From: an uncultured Oscillospiraceae bacterium
GTDB lineage: Bacteria; Bacillota; Clostridia; Oscillospirales; Oscillospiraceae
Reading direction: 5' to 3'
Assembly (NCBI GenBank): GCA_934573935.1
Contig: CAKTMO010000004.1
Span: forward strand, 19,838 to 83,837
DNA: 64,000 bases
Made by a program: the position numbers and the translations under genes. The notes beneath the pieces are model-generated. The model made no database searches and was not told the DNA's origin. It saw only the letters and a program-made list of their open reading frames with translations. Below, one piece after another: positions 24,276-31,812 of this stretch. The stretch's first letter is position 1, and each line of letters opens with the position of its first letter.

Positions 24276-25154
24276 ATGACATGGCGCGATGTTGTCTTTC
24301 AATACGACGGCACCTTTGAGGGCTTCCTCTGCTGCGTGTTTGAAAGCTATGTCCATAAAGAATTCCCCATCGCCTTTTCCGGCGATGAGGAATGTTGGTC
24401 GCTGTATGAGGTGCGCTATGTGGTAACGGAAAAGGGCCACGCCCAGCGAGTCTATCAAAGCATTCTGCGCCGCTCCAGAGCCGCGGCCGATATTGTGCGT
24501 CGGGGCTTTCTCACCTGCCTTCCGGAAAAGGAATCGCACCTCTACGCCCTGATCAAAAAGCTCTATGACGAAGGCCCCGCGTTCCTACGCAACACCGCCG
24601 ATCCCATCTACTATCCCGTAGCCAGGGCCCTGCGGCATATGAATGGTGAGCTGGAAAAGCTGCGGGGCTTCGTGCGTTTTTCCGACTACAGCGGCGTTCT
24701 GGGAGCGGAGATCGAGCCGAAAAACCGTGTCCTCCCGCTGCTGCGCCGCCATTTCTGCGACCGCTACGCCAACGAGGCCTTTTTCCTCTACGACCGCACC
24801 CACAAGGAGCTGCTGGTCTATGCTGACCGCCACTCCCGCCTTCTCAGCGTGGACAGCCTGCAGCTGGCCCTGCCCTGCGAGGAGGAAGTGGCCTTCCGCC
24901 GCCTGTGGAAACGCTTTTATGAAACGGTGGCCATCAAAGAGCGGTATAACCCCCGCTGTCAGAACACCTTTCTGCCCAAGCGCTATCGCGGCACCATGAC
25001 CGAGTTTCTGCCGGACGACTACGAGACACGGCGTCAGAGTGTCAGTCCGCCAGCAGACGCCGCAGCTTTTCTATCCCCCGATGCTCCAATCGGGAGATCT
25101 GCACCTGGGACACCCCCACAATGCGGGCCGTCTGCTCCTGGGTCAGCCCCTTGA
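24276..25154 (+). CDS. Putative DNA-repair protein, partner of the radical SAM gene (TIGR03915/DUF4130-like)
   Basis: A 292-residue protein: VFQYDGTFEGFLCCVFESY at the N-terminus, SILRRSRAAADIVRRGFLTC in the middle and GFVRFSDYSGVLGAEIEPKNRVLPLLRRHFCDRYANEAFFLYDRTH are the hallmarks of the family encoded beside the radical SAM repair protein. It is thought to carry a glycosylase-related fold. Oddity: homologous sequence seems to end at KRYRGTMTEFLPDDYETRR; the last ~38 residues (Pro/Ala/Ser-rich) are read from the antisense strand of sigF, a 113-base convergent overlap. The start at 24276 has no strong ribosome site and is probably coupled to the upstream gene. Confidence 0.85.
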   Translation: MTWRDVVFQYDGTFEGFLCCVFESYVHKEFPIAFSGDEECWSLYEVRYVVTEKGHAQRVYQSILRRSRAAADIVRRGFLTCLPEKESHLYALIKKLYDEGPAFLRNTADPIYYPVARALRHMNGELEKLRGFVRFSDYSGVLGAEIEPKNRVLPLLRRHFCDRYANEAFFLYDRTHKELLVYADRHSRLLSVDSLQLALPCEEEVAFRRLWKRFYETVAIKERYNPRCQNTFLPKRYRGTMTEFLPDDYETRRQSVSPPADAAAFLSPDAPIGRSAPGTPPQCGPSAPGSAP

Positions 25155-25746
25155 AAAACCGCAGCAGGATCGTCATCCGCTCCTTTTCCGGCAGCGTGTC
25201 GATGGCCTCCCGCAGCGCGATGCGCTCCACCAGCCGTTCCTCCTCCGCGTCCGTGCCCAGCGTGGATTCCAGCGTCAGCCCCTCCGCCGTTTCCTGCTGC
25301 AGCGACTCCGGCGCAATGGTGGCCAGATCAATGTTGGCGATCTCCTCCACCGACATGCCCGTGGCCTCCGACAGTTCCGACAGCCTGGCCTCCCGTCCCA
25401 GCTGATGCCGCAGCCGTTCCCGGGCCGACCACAGACTCTGCCCCTTTTCGCGGATCGTGCGCCCCACCTTGATGGCACCGTCATCCCGCAGAAAACGCCG
25501 GATCTCACCGGAGATCTTCGGCACCGCATACGTGGAAAACTGCGTGCCATAGTTCAGGTCGAAGCCCTTCACCGCCTTGATAAAACCGATGCAGCCCAGC
25601 TGGTAAAGGTCGTCGCTCTCCACGCCGCAGCCGTAGTAACGCTTTACGATGGACCAGATCAGGCCGCTGTTCTCCGTCAATACCTGCTGGCAGGCCTCAT
25701 CATCTCCCCCCTGCGCCCGCTCCAGCAGTTTAAACAACTCGCTCAT
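25042..25746 (-). CDS. sigF: RNA polymerase sporulation sigma factor SigF
   Basis: A 234-residue sigma-70-family factor. Region 2 reads ENSGLIWSIVKRYYGCGVESDDLYQLGCIGFIKAVKGFDLNYGTQFSTYAVPKISGEIRRFLRDD; region 3 KVGRTIREKGQSLWSARERLRHQLGREARLSELSEATGMS; region 4 IDTLPEKERMTILLRFFKGLTQEQTARIVGVSQVQISRLEHRGIEKLR. Forespore-specific sigma-F by sequence and by its place after spoIIAA-spoIIAB. It is held inactive by SpoIIAB until engulfment. It overlaps spoIIAB by 4 bases and, on the other strand, the tail of the repair gene by 113 bases. Confidence 0.95.
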   Translation of the reverse strand: MSELFKLLERAQGGDDEACQQVLTENSGLIWSIVKRYYGCGVESDDLYQLGCIGFIKAVKGFDLNYGTQFSTYAVPKISGEIRRFLRDDGAIKVGRTIREKGQSLWSARERLRHQLGREARLSELSEATGMSVEEIANIDLATIAPESLQQETAEGLTLESTLGTDAEEERLVERIALREAIDTLPEKERMTILLRFFKGLTQEQTARIVGVSQVQISRLEHRGIEKLRRLLAD

Positions 25747-26183
25747 CGCTTCGCACGCTGGGATATCCGCTTGCGCATGGTGACCGTGGTGCCGCGCCCA
25801 GGCGCCGACTTGACCACCAGCTTGTCCATAAAGCTCTCCATGATGGTAAAGCCCATGCCGCTGCGCTCCTCACCGCCGGTGGTGAACATGGGCTGCCGGG
25901 CCTTCTGCACGTCGTCGATCCCCGCGCCCCAGTCCCGCACCGTGATCTCCAGTGTGTTGTTGGCCAGCAACTTCAGCTTCACCGCGATCCTGCCCAGCTG
26001 GTCCGGATAGCCGTGAACGATGGCGTTGGTGACCGCCTCACTGACGGCGGTCTTGATGTCCCCCAGCTCGTCCAGCGTGGGATCCAGCTGTGCCGCAAAG
26101 CCTGCCGCCGCCACGCGGGCAAATCCCTCGTTGCTGCTGCGGCTGAGAAATTCCAGGGTCACATAGTTTTCAATGCGCTGCAT
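25743..26183 (-). CDS. spoIIAB: Anti-sigma F factor / serine kinase SpoIIAB
   Basis: A 146-residue GHKL ATPase of the anti-sigma type: SEAVTNAIVHGYPD (N box), DWGAGIDDVQKARQPMFTTGGEERSGMGFTIMESFMD (G1/G2 boxes and lid). It binds sigma-F and phosphorylates SpoIIAA on serine. The N-terminal NYVTLEFLSRSSNEGFARVAAAGF agrees with the family. It is flanked by spoIIAA (gap ~40 bases) and sigF (4-base overlap), the canonical operon. Confidence 0.96.
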   Translation of the reverse strand: MQRIENYVTLEFLSRSSNEGFARVAAAGFAAQLDPTLDELGDIKTAVSEAVTNAIVHGYPDQLGRIAVKLKLLANNTLEITVRDWGAGIDDVQKARQPMFTTGGEERSGMGFTIMESFMDKLVVKSAPGRGTTVTMRKRISQRAKR

Positions 26184-26223
26184 ATGTACGCTCCTCTCAT
26201 GTTGTATATGTCCGCCCCACGGC

Positions 26224-26529
26224 TCACAGAATGGTCATCATCCGCCCGACGCCGGCTGCCTCCAGCACCTTTTTGGGCTGCGGCGCCACATTGCGCAGCG
26301 TCACGCCGCCCCCCAGTTCCCGCATCCGCTGCCAGCCCCGCAGCGCCACGGCGATCCCCGCACTGTCCATAAACGAGATCCCGCTGAAATCCAGCACCAG
26401 CTCTGACGGCAGCGACGATTCGATCTCCCGCTCCAGCTTTTTCAGCAGCCCCTTCGCTCCATGATGATCCAGCTCTCCTTTCAGATACAACTCCAGGACC
26501 CTGTCCCGACAAGTGGCAGTTACTTCCAT
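26224..26529 (-). CDS. spoIIAA: Anti-anti-sigma factor SpoIIAA
   Basis: A 101-residue STAS-domain protein. The phosphorylation site is LDFSGISFMDSAGIAVALRGW with Ser56 after Asp55, matching Ser58 of Bacillus SpoIIAA. When dephosphorylated by SpoIIE it displaces SpoIIAB from sigma-F. Start at 26529 (MEVTATCRDR) has AAGGAG 8 bases upstream; the frame is open to 26628 but crosses terminator hairpins. First gene of the spoIIA operon. I find no convincing sigma-H or sigma-A promoter in the 45-75 bases between it and the valS terminator. Confidence 0.94.
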   Translation of the reverse strand: MEVTATCRDRVLELYLKGELDHHGAKGLLKKLEREIESSLPSELVLDFSGISFMDSAGIAVALRGWQRMRELGGGVTLRNVAPQPKKVLEAAGVGRMMTIL

Positions 26530-26575
26530 TTTTGACGCTCCTTTATCATACGGTCTCCCTGATACGCTCCACACG

Positions 26576-26601
26576 GACATGCCTGCGGCATGTCTTTTTT
26601 T
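26576..26601 (+). terminator. Plus-strand terminator with no plus-strand gene before it
   Basis: Perfect 8-bp stem GACATGCC-TGC-GGCATGTC followed by seven T's on the plus strand. On the minus strand the stem is preceded, not followed, by U's, so it does not terminate the minus genes. The nearest plus-strand gene ends at 25154. Confidence 0.7.
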
Positions 26602-26603
26602 AT

Positions 26604-26642
26604 AAAAAAGAATCACCGCAGAGATCACTCTCTGCGGTGATT
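26604..26642 (-). terminator. valS terminator
   Basis: Minus strand: 14-bp stem (AATCACCGCAGAGA with complement), 4-base loop, then CTTTTTT. It lies ~90 bases after the valS stop, and the spacer to 26729 shows nothing else. Confidence 0.85.
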
Positions 26643-26729
26643 ATACAAAATTCCACGTGCGATTTTACGCGAAAGCCGCCGATGCTGACGGCAAAGTAAA
26701 GTTTTTTGCTGGTTTTGCGGTGCGCCGCC

Positions 26730-29363
26730 TTACAGCTTCATGGCCTCGGCGGACTCCGTCAACTTGGCGATGAGGGAGCGGGCCTTTTCCGCCTTCTCCC
26801 GCTCGGCGTTGACCACGTTCTCCGGCGCGCGGGAGGTAAAGGATTCGTTGGCGAGCTTGCTCTCGATGCGCCTCAGGTTGTCCTCCGCCTTGGCGATCTC
26901 CTTGGCGATACGCTCCAGCTCCGCGGCGATGTCCACCAGCTCCGCCAGCGGCAGATAGATGTTGGCATCGTGGGTGGCCACCGTGACCATGCCCTTCAGG
27001 TCGGAGGGCGCCTGAGTTGTGACCGTCACCTCGCTGGCGTAGGCCATACGGGTGATGAAGTGCTTGCCCACCTCATAGGTCTCCGGCCGCTTGGTCACCA
27101 GGATCAGCTGCGCCTTGCGGGAGGGCGGCACGTTCATCTCGGCGCGGCGGGCGCGGACGGCGGTGATGGCATCCTTCACATTCTCCATGTCGGACTCCGC
27201 CTGGGGGAAGTGCAGACGCTCCTGATAGGTGGGCCACGCCGCGCGGATCAGGAAGTCGCCTTCATGGGGCAGCGCCTGCCAGATCTCCTCCGTCAAGAAC
27301 GGCATGAAGGGGTGCAGCAGCTCCAGAATCCGCAGCAGCACGTAGCACAGTACATTCTCCGCCGCCAGCTTGGCCGCGGCGTCCTCGCCATTGAGGCGGG
27401 TCTTGGTCAGCTCGATATACCAGTCGCAATAGGTGTCCCAGATGAAGTCGTAGATCTTGGCGGAGGCCACGCCCAGCTCGTAGGCGTCCATGTTCTCCGT
27501 CACCTCGCGGATCAGGGTATTCAGCTTGCTGAGCACCCACTTATCCTCCAGCTCCAGCTTCTCCGGCAGCTGCACCTTGTCGATGGTCAGGTTCATCATG
27601 ACGAAGCGGCTGGCGTTCCAGATCTTGTTGGCGAAGTTGCGCATTGCCTCGCACTTCTCCACGAAGAAGCGCATGTCGTTGCCGGGGCTGTTGCCGGTGA
27701 TCAGGTTGAAGCGCAGGGCGTCGGCGCCGAACTTCTCCGCCATCTCCAGCGGGTCGATGCCGTTGCCCAGGGACTTGGACATCTTACGGCCCTTGTCGTC
27801 CCGCACCAGGCCGTGGATCAGCACGGTCTTGAAAGGCTCCTTCTTCATCTGCTCCATGCCGGAGAAGATCATGCGGGCCACCCAGAAGAAGATGATATCG
27901 TAGCCGGTGACCAGCACAGAGGTGGGGTACCAGTAGTTGAGGTCAGGGGCGTCCAGATCCGGCCAGCCCAGGGTGGAGAAGGGCCACAGGGCGCTGCTGA
28001 ACCAGGTGTCCAGTACGTCCTCCTCGCGGGTCAGATGGGTGCAGCCGCACTTTTCGCACTGGGTAGGATCCTGACGGCTGACGTTGATGTGGCCGCACTC
28101 GTCGCAGTACCAGGCGGGGATCTGATGGCCCCACCACAGCTGGCGGGAGATGCACCAGTCGTGGACATTCTCCATCCAGTTGATATAGGTCTTGGTGAAG
28201 CGCTCCGGCACGAACTTGACGGTGCCGTCCTCCACCACGCGGATGGCCTCCTTGGCCAAGGGTGCCATCTTCACGAACCACTGGGCGCTGATCAGCGGCT
28301 CCACATCGTTGTGGCAGCGGTAGCAGGTGCCCACGTTGTGGCTGTAGGGCTCCGTCTTCACCAGATAGCCCTCGGCCTCCAGATCGGCCACGATGGCCTT
28401 GCGGCACTCATAGCGGTCCATGCCCTCGTACTTGCCGCCGTTCTCGTTGATCCGGCCGTCGTCGGCGATGCAGCGGATGACCTCCAGATTGTGGCGCAGG
28501 CCCACCTCGAAGTCGTTGGGGTCGTGGGCGGGAGTCATCTTCACCGCGCCGGTGCCGAAACCGATCTCGCAGTATTCGTCGCCCACAATGGGGATCTCGC
28601 GGTTCATGATGGGCAGGATGCACTTCTTGCCGATGAGATGCTTGAACTTCTCGTCCTCAGGGTTCACCGCCACGCCGGTGTCGCCCATCATGGTCTCGGG
28701 GCGGGTGGTGGCGATGATAATGTCGCCGCTGCCGTCGGCCAGGGGATAGCGGACGTACCACAGGTTGCCGGGCTTTTCGGTGTATTCCACCTCGGCGTCG
28801 GACAGGGCGGTCAGGCAGTGGGGGCACCAGTTGATGATGCGGCTGCCCTTGTAGATCAGGCCCTTTTCATACAGCTCGCAGAACGTCTCGCGGACGGCGC
28901 GGGAGCAGCCCTCGTCCATGGTGAAGCGGTCGCGGCTCCAGTCGCAGGAGGCACCCATCTTCTTCTGCTGCTCCACGATGCGGCTGCCGTACTTCTCCTT
29001 CCAGGCCCAGACGCGCTCCAAAAACTTCTCGCGGCCCAGGTCGTGGCGGGTCAGGCCCTCGCTCTTCCGCAGGTCCTCCTCCACCTTGATCTGGGTGGCG
29101 ATACCGGCGTGGTCGCTGCCCGGCAGCCACAGGGCCTCATAGCCCTGCATCCGCTTATAGCGAATCAGGATGTCCTGCAGCGTGCAGTCCATGGCGTGGC
29201 CCATGTGCAGCTGGCCCGTCACGTTGGGGGGCGGCATCACGATGGAAAAGGGCTTCTTGTCGGGGTTGGGGTCGGCGTGGAAGCAGTCGTTGTCCATCCA
29301 CATCTTATAGATGCTGGACTCCACCTCCCGCGGATCGTACACTTTCGGTAATTCCTTATGCAT
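26730..29363 (-). CDS. valS: Valyl-tRNA synthetase
   Basis: An 877-residue class I synthetase. HIGH motif within MPPPNVTGQLHMGHAMD (HMGH at 53-56), KMSKS motif RKMSKSLGNGIDP near residue 527, and a CP1 editing domain around GDTGVAVNPEDEKFKHLIGKK. The C-terminal coiled-coil arm (VDIAAELERIAKEIAKAEDNLRRIESKL) that contacts tRNA-Val is present. A CxxC pair (CDECGH, CEKCGC) in the insert binds zinc in such enzymes. Start at 29363 has GGAG upstream; a longer frame to 29621 covers the T-box leader and is not translated. Controlled by the T-box riboswitch just upstream. Confidence 0.97.
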   Translation of the reverse strand: MHKELPKVYDPREVESSIYKMWMDNDCFHADPNPDKKPFSIVMPPPNVTGQLHMGHAMDCTLQDILIRYKRMQGYEALWLPGSDHAGIATQIKVEEDLRKSEGLTRHDLGREKFLERVWAWKEKYGSRIVEQQKKMGASCDWSRDRFTMDEGCSRAVRETFCELYEKGLIYKGSRIINWCPHCLTALSDAEVEYTEKPGNLWYVRYPLADGSGDIIIATTRPETMMGDTGVAVNPEDEKFKHLIGKKCILPIMNREIPIVGDEYCEIGFGTGAVKMTPAHDPNDFEVGLRHNLEVIRCIADDGRINENGGKYEGMDRYECRKAIVADLEAEGYLVKTEPYSHNVGTCYRCHNDVEPLISAQWFVKMAPLAKEAIRVVEDGTVKFVPERFTKTYINWMENVHDWCISRQLWWGHQIPAWYCDECGHINVSRQDPTQCEKCGCTHLTREEDVLDTWFSSALWPFSTLGWPDLDAPDLNYWYPTSVLVTGYDIIFFWVARMIFSGMEQMKKEPFKTVLIHGLVRDDKGRKMSKSLGNGIDPLEMAEKFGADALRFNLITGNSPGNDMRFFVEKCEAMRNFANKIWNASRFVMMNLTIDKVQLPEKLELEDKWVLSKLNTLIREVTENMDAYELGVASAKIYDFIWDTYCDWYIELTKTRLNGEDAAAKLAAENVLCYVLLRILELLHPFMPFLTEEIWQALPHEGDFLIRAAWPTYQERLHFPQAESDMENVKDAITAVRARRAEMNVPPSRKAQLILVTKRPETYEVGKHFITRMAYASEVTVTTQAPSDLKGMVTVATHDANIYLPLAELVDIAAELERIAKEIAKAEDNLRRIESKLANESFTSRAPENVVNAEREKAEKARSLIAKLTESAEAMKL

Positions 29364-29400
29364 AGGGGGTTCTCCTTTCCGTATTTGGCAAAAAGGGCAA

Positions 29401-29663
29401 CAAAAAATCGCTCCGTTTTGCCATGGCAAAACAGGGCGAACGATCAGTCCGTGGTACCACCTGTATTCGGGAAACTTCCCGCACTCATGCGGTGCTGTCA
29501 CACCGCGCCCCGCTAACGGAGGGCAGCCGTTGCGGCCTACTGCAACGTTCAGCCGAAAGCTCAGGGACGACTTGGGCGGGGCTTCACGGGCGCTTACACC
29601 ATCCGCGCCCTCTCTCGGCATCCGCTGACCGCCTACTGCTTCCCTTCATCGCTGTTCAATATT
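29401..29663 (-). ncRNA. T-box riboswitch (valine) leading valS
   Basis: Minus-strand leader. Stem I base GAAGGGA pairs with TCCCT; the specifier loop has AGTA on its 5' side and AAGTCG on its 3' side, so the specifier codon is GTC (Val), 29571-29569. T-box sequence AGGTGGTACCACGG at 29462-29449, deviating at two places from AGGGTGGNACCGCG. The terminator GTTTTGCC-AT-GGCAAAAC with flanking CGC.../...GCG pairs and a T-run lies at 29442-29401. Uncharged tRNA-Val should stabilise the antiterminator and switch on valS. Confidence 0.9.
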
Positions 29664-29669
29664 GCAGAT

Positions 29670-29698
29670 AGTATACTATACCGCCCCTGGAATGTCAA
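29670..29698 (-). promoter_or_regulatory. valS/T-box promoter
   Basis: Minus strand: TTGACA (29698-29693), 17-base spacer, TATACT (29675-29670); transcription should start near 29663. Confidence 0.85.
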
Positions 29699-29720
29699 TA
29701 TCTTTTCCGGCAAACCACCC

Positions 29721-29749
29721 TTGACAGTGGCTTTGTTTTCTGCTATATT
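29721..29749 (+). promoter_or_regulatory. marR-tauE promoter with possible operator
   Basis: TTGACA (29721-29726), 17-base spacer, TATATT (29744-29749). Just downstream, AAATTCGAACTT (29756-29767) is a near-palindrome centred on TTCGAA that could be a MarR site. Confidence 0.75.
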
Positions 29750-29801
29750 TATTTCAAATTCGAACTTTCCTATTTTGAACGATTTAAAGGAGACATCTGC
29801 C

Positions 29802-30239
29802 ATGAACCTCAGTATGGAGTTTTCCCACAAAATGGCACTGGCCTATAGCGCGGCGTGCAAACCCCTGTGCCGAGAGCTGGATCTGCCCCAGACCGCTTTT
29901 GATATCCTGTTGTTTCTGGCCAACAATCCCGCCTATCAGACGGCGGCGGATATCGTGGAGATCCGCCGGATCAAGGCGAATTCCGTGTCCGTCAACGTGG
30001 ACAAGCTGGTGCGTCTCGGCTATCTGCGGCGTGAAGCGGTAGCAGACGACCGGCGCAAAACAAAGCTTTTATGTACAGAAAAGGCCCTGCCCATCATCCG
30101 TCAGGGCCAGCAGCTGCAATCGGACTTTCTGGAGCGGCTGTTTCGGGGCATCGACCCCCAGACAAAGGATGCCTTTTTGAAAACCATTGCCGCCATCAAT
30201 GAAAACCTGAATGAGCAGTTGGAAGGAGCAGCACTATGA
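29802..30239 (+). CDS. MarR family transcriptional regulator
   Basis: A 145-residue winged-helix protein: FDILLFLANNPAYQTAADIVEIRRIKANSVSVNVDKLVRLGYLRREAVADDRRKTKLLCTEKALPII is the MarR DNA-binding core with the DxRxxx wing (DDRRKTKL). Ligand unknown. Start at 29802 has AAAGGAG 9 bases upstream; the frame reaches 29721 through the promoter and is not used. It overlaps the TauE/SafE exporter by 4 bases, so the pair is one operon in which the repressor probably responds to the exported compound. Confidence 0.88.
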   Translation: MNLSMEFSHKMALAYSAACKPLCRELDLPQTAFDILLFLANNPAYQTAADIVEIRRIKANSVSVNVDKLVRLGYLRREAVADDRRKTKLLCTEKALPIIRQGQQLQSDFLERLFRGIDPQTKDAFLKTIAAINENLNEQLEGAAL

Positions 30240-31015
30240 CACAGCTTTTATTCACCATCCTTGTCACCTTTTTCGCCGGTATGGGCGCGGGGCTGGGCAC
30301 CGGCTTTGCCGGTATGAGCGCCGCCGCCGTCATCAGCCCCATGCTGATCACGTTTCTTCATATGGACCCCTATATGGCGGTGGGCATCGCCCTGTCCTCC
30401 GACGTGCTGGCCAGCGCCGTCTCCGCCTATACCTACGGCAAAAACAAGAACCTGGACATCCGCAACGGCCTCATCATGATGGTCAGCGTGCTGGTCTTCA
30501 CCGTGGTGGGCAGCTATGTGGCCAAGCTGGTGCCCTCCGCCACCATGGGCGGCTTTTCCGTGTTCATGACCTTCCTGCTGGGCGTCAAGTTCATCGTGAA
30601 GCCCGTCATGACCACCAAGGAGACCATGCTGGCGGTGTCCGCCAAAAAGCGGGCCGTCCAGTCGGTGGTCTGCGGCATGCTGATCGGCTTCATCTGCGGC
30701 TTTGTGGGGGCCGGCGGCGGCATGATGATGCTGCTGATCCTGACCTCCGTGCTGGGCTATGAGCTGAAGACCGCCGTGGGCACCAGCGTGTTTATCATGA
30801 CCTTCACCGCCCTGACCGGCGCTGTCTCCCACTTCGTTATCGGTGGCGCGCCGGACTGGACGGTATTCTGGCTGTGCGTGGTGTTCACGCTGATCTGGGC
30901 GCGGATCGCCGCCGTGTTCGCCAACAAGGCCACCCCCAAAACCCTGAACCGCGCCACCGGCGTGGTGCTGGTGGTGCTGGGCGCGGTGGTGATGCTGTTT
31001 CAGCTGCTGACCTGA
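30236..31015 (+). CDS. TauE/SafE family sulfite or organosulfonate exporter
   Basis: A 259-residue membrane protein with about 8 helices in two related halves: GMGAGLGTGFAGMSAAAVISPML near the N-terminus and GFICGFVGAGGGMMMLLIL in the middle are the two glycine-rich repeats of the TauE/SafE (DUF81) family. Members export sulfite, sulfoacetate and related anions. No sulfur genes are adjacent, so the substrate is open; control by the overlapping marR gene suggests an inducible detoxification or overflow function. Confidence 0.85.
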   Translation: MTQLLFTILVTFFAGMGAGLGTGFAGMSAAAVISPMLITFLHMDPYMAVGIALSSDVLASAVSAYTYGKNKNLDIRNGLIMMVSVLVFTVVGSYVAKLVPSATMGGFSVFMTFLLGVKFIVKPVMTTKETMLAVSAKKRAVQSVVCGMLIGFICGFVGAGGGMMMLLILTSVLGYELKTAVGTSVFIMTFTALTGAVSHFVIGGAPDWTVFWLCVVFTLIWARIAAVFANKATPKTLNRATGVVLVVLGAVVMLFQLLT

Positions 31016-31113
31016 CCGCAGCGGCACTGTCACCCCGCCTGCGATTTCTTTACTTCCCTTTTGCCCACAAGTATGGTACAATCAGGAAAGAAACCAACAG
31101 GAGGAGCTCTTTT

Positions 31114-31812
31114 ATGGATATTTTCGATATTCTCGGGCCGGTGATGGTCGGCCCCTCCAGTTCGCATACCGCCGGCGCGGCGCGGATCGGCAGCATGGCC
31201 CGCACGCTGCTGGGTGCCAAACCGGTCAGGGCCGCCATTCACCTGCACGGCTCCTTTGCCGACACCGGCCTGGGCCACGGCACCGATCGTGCGTTGGTGG
31301 CGGGCCTTCTGGGCATGAAGCCCGACGACCTGCGCATCCCCAACGCCTTTCAGGAGGCCAAACGGGAGGGGCTCTCCTTCACCGTGGACACGGTGGAGCT
31401 GCGGGATGCCCACCCCAACACCGCCCTCATCGAAGCCTGGGGCGAGGGCGACCGGCATCTGGAGATGCAGGCCTCCAGTCTGGGCGGCGGCCGCATCATG
31501 GTGGATAAGCTGGACGGCATCAAAGTCAGCTTCACCGGCGAGTACAACACGCTGGTGATCCGCAATCTGGACTACTATTCCTCCGAGGCGGCGGTGACCA
31601 CCATCCTCAGCCAGTTCCGCGTCAACATCGCCAACATGAGCATGTGGCGGCACAAGCGGGGCGGCGAATCCCTGATGATCATTGAAACCGACCAGCACGT
31701 CAAGCCGGAGCAGGTAAATTTCATCGGCCAGCTGCCCGGCGTGCTGTCCATCATCTATTACGACAAGGAGGAGGATGAAGATGTCTCTGGATTCGATGAA
31801 GGAAATCTTTGA
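31114..31812 (+). CDS. sdaAB: L-serine dehydratase, iron-sulfur type, beta subunit
   Basis: A 232-residue subunit: FDILGPVMVGPSSSHTAGAARIG is the hallmark N-terminal motif, and the C-terminal ACT domain runs from YNTLVIRNLDYYSSEAAVTTILSQFRVNIANMSMWRHKRGGESLMIIETDQ. With the alpha subunit it deaminates L-serine to pyruvate and ammonia in anaerobes. GGAGGAG precedes the ATG at 31114. Its 3' end overlaps the alpha-subunit gene by about 30 bases. The product pyruvate can feed the PFOR encoded nearby. Confidence 0.95.
   Translation: MDIFDILGPVMVGPSSSHTAGAARIGSMARTLLGAKPVRAAIHLHGSFADTGLGHGTDRALVAGLLGMKPDDLRIPNAFQEAKREGLSFTVDTVELRDAHPNTALIEAWGEGDRHLEMQASSLGGGRIMVDKLDGIKVSFTGEYNTLVIRNLDYYSSEAAVTTILSQFRVNIANMSMWRHKRGGESLMIIETDQHVKPEQVNFIGQLPGVLSIIYYDKEEDEDVSGFDEGNL

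Noticed and set aside
26530-26575. TATGAT before spoIIAA as a sigma-A -10
   Set aside because: It touches the ribosome site, so transcription would start inside it; no matching -35.
26706-29351. 881-codon plus-strand open frame opposite valS
   Set aside because: Same artefact; low-complexity product and no start signals, while valS is certain.
29633-29830. 65-codon minus-strand frame upstream of valS
   Set aside because: Lies over the valS promoter and the marR start, no ribosome site; leader RNA explains the region.
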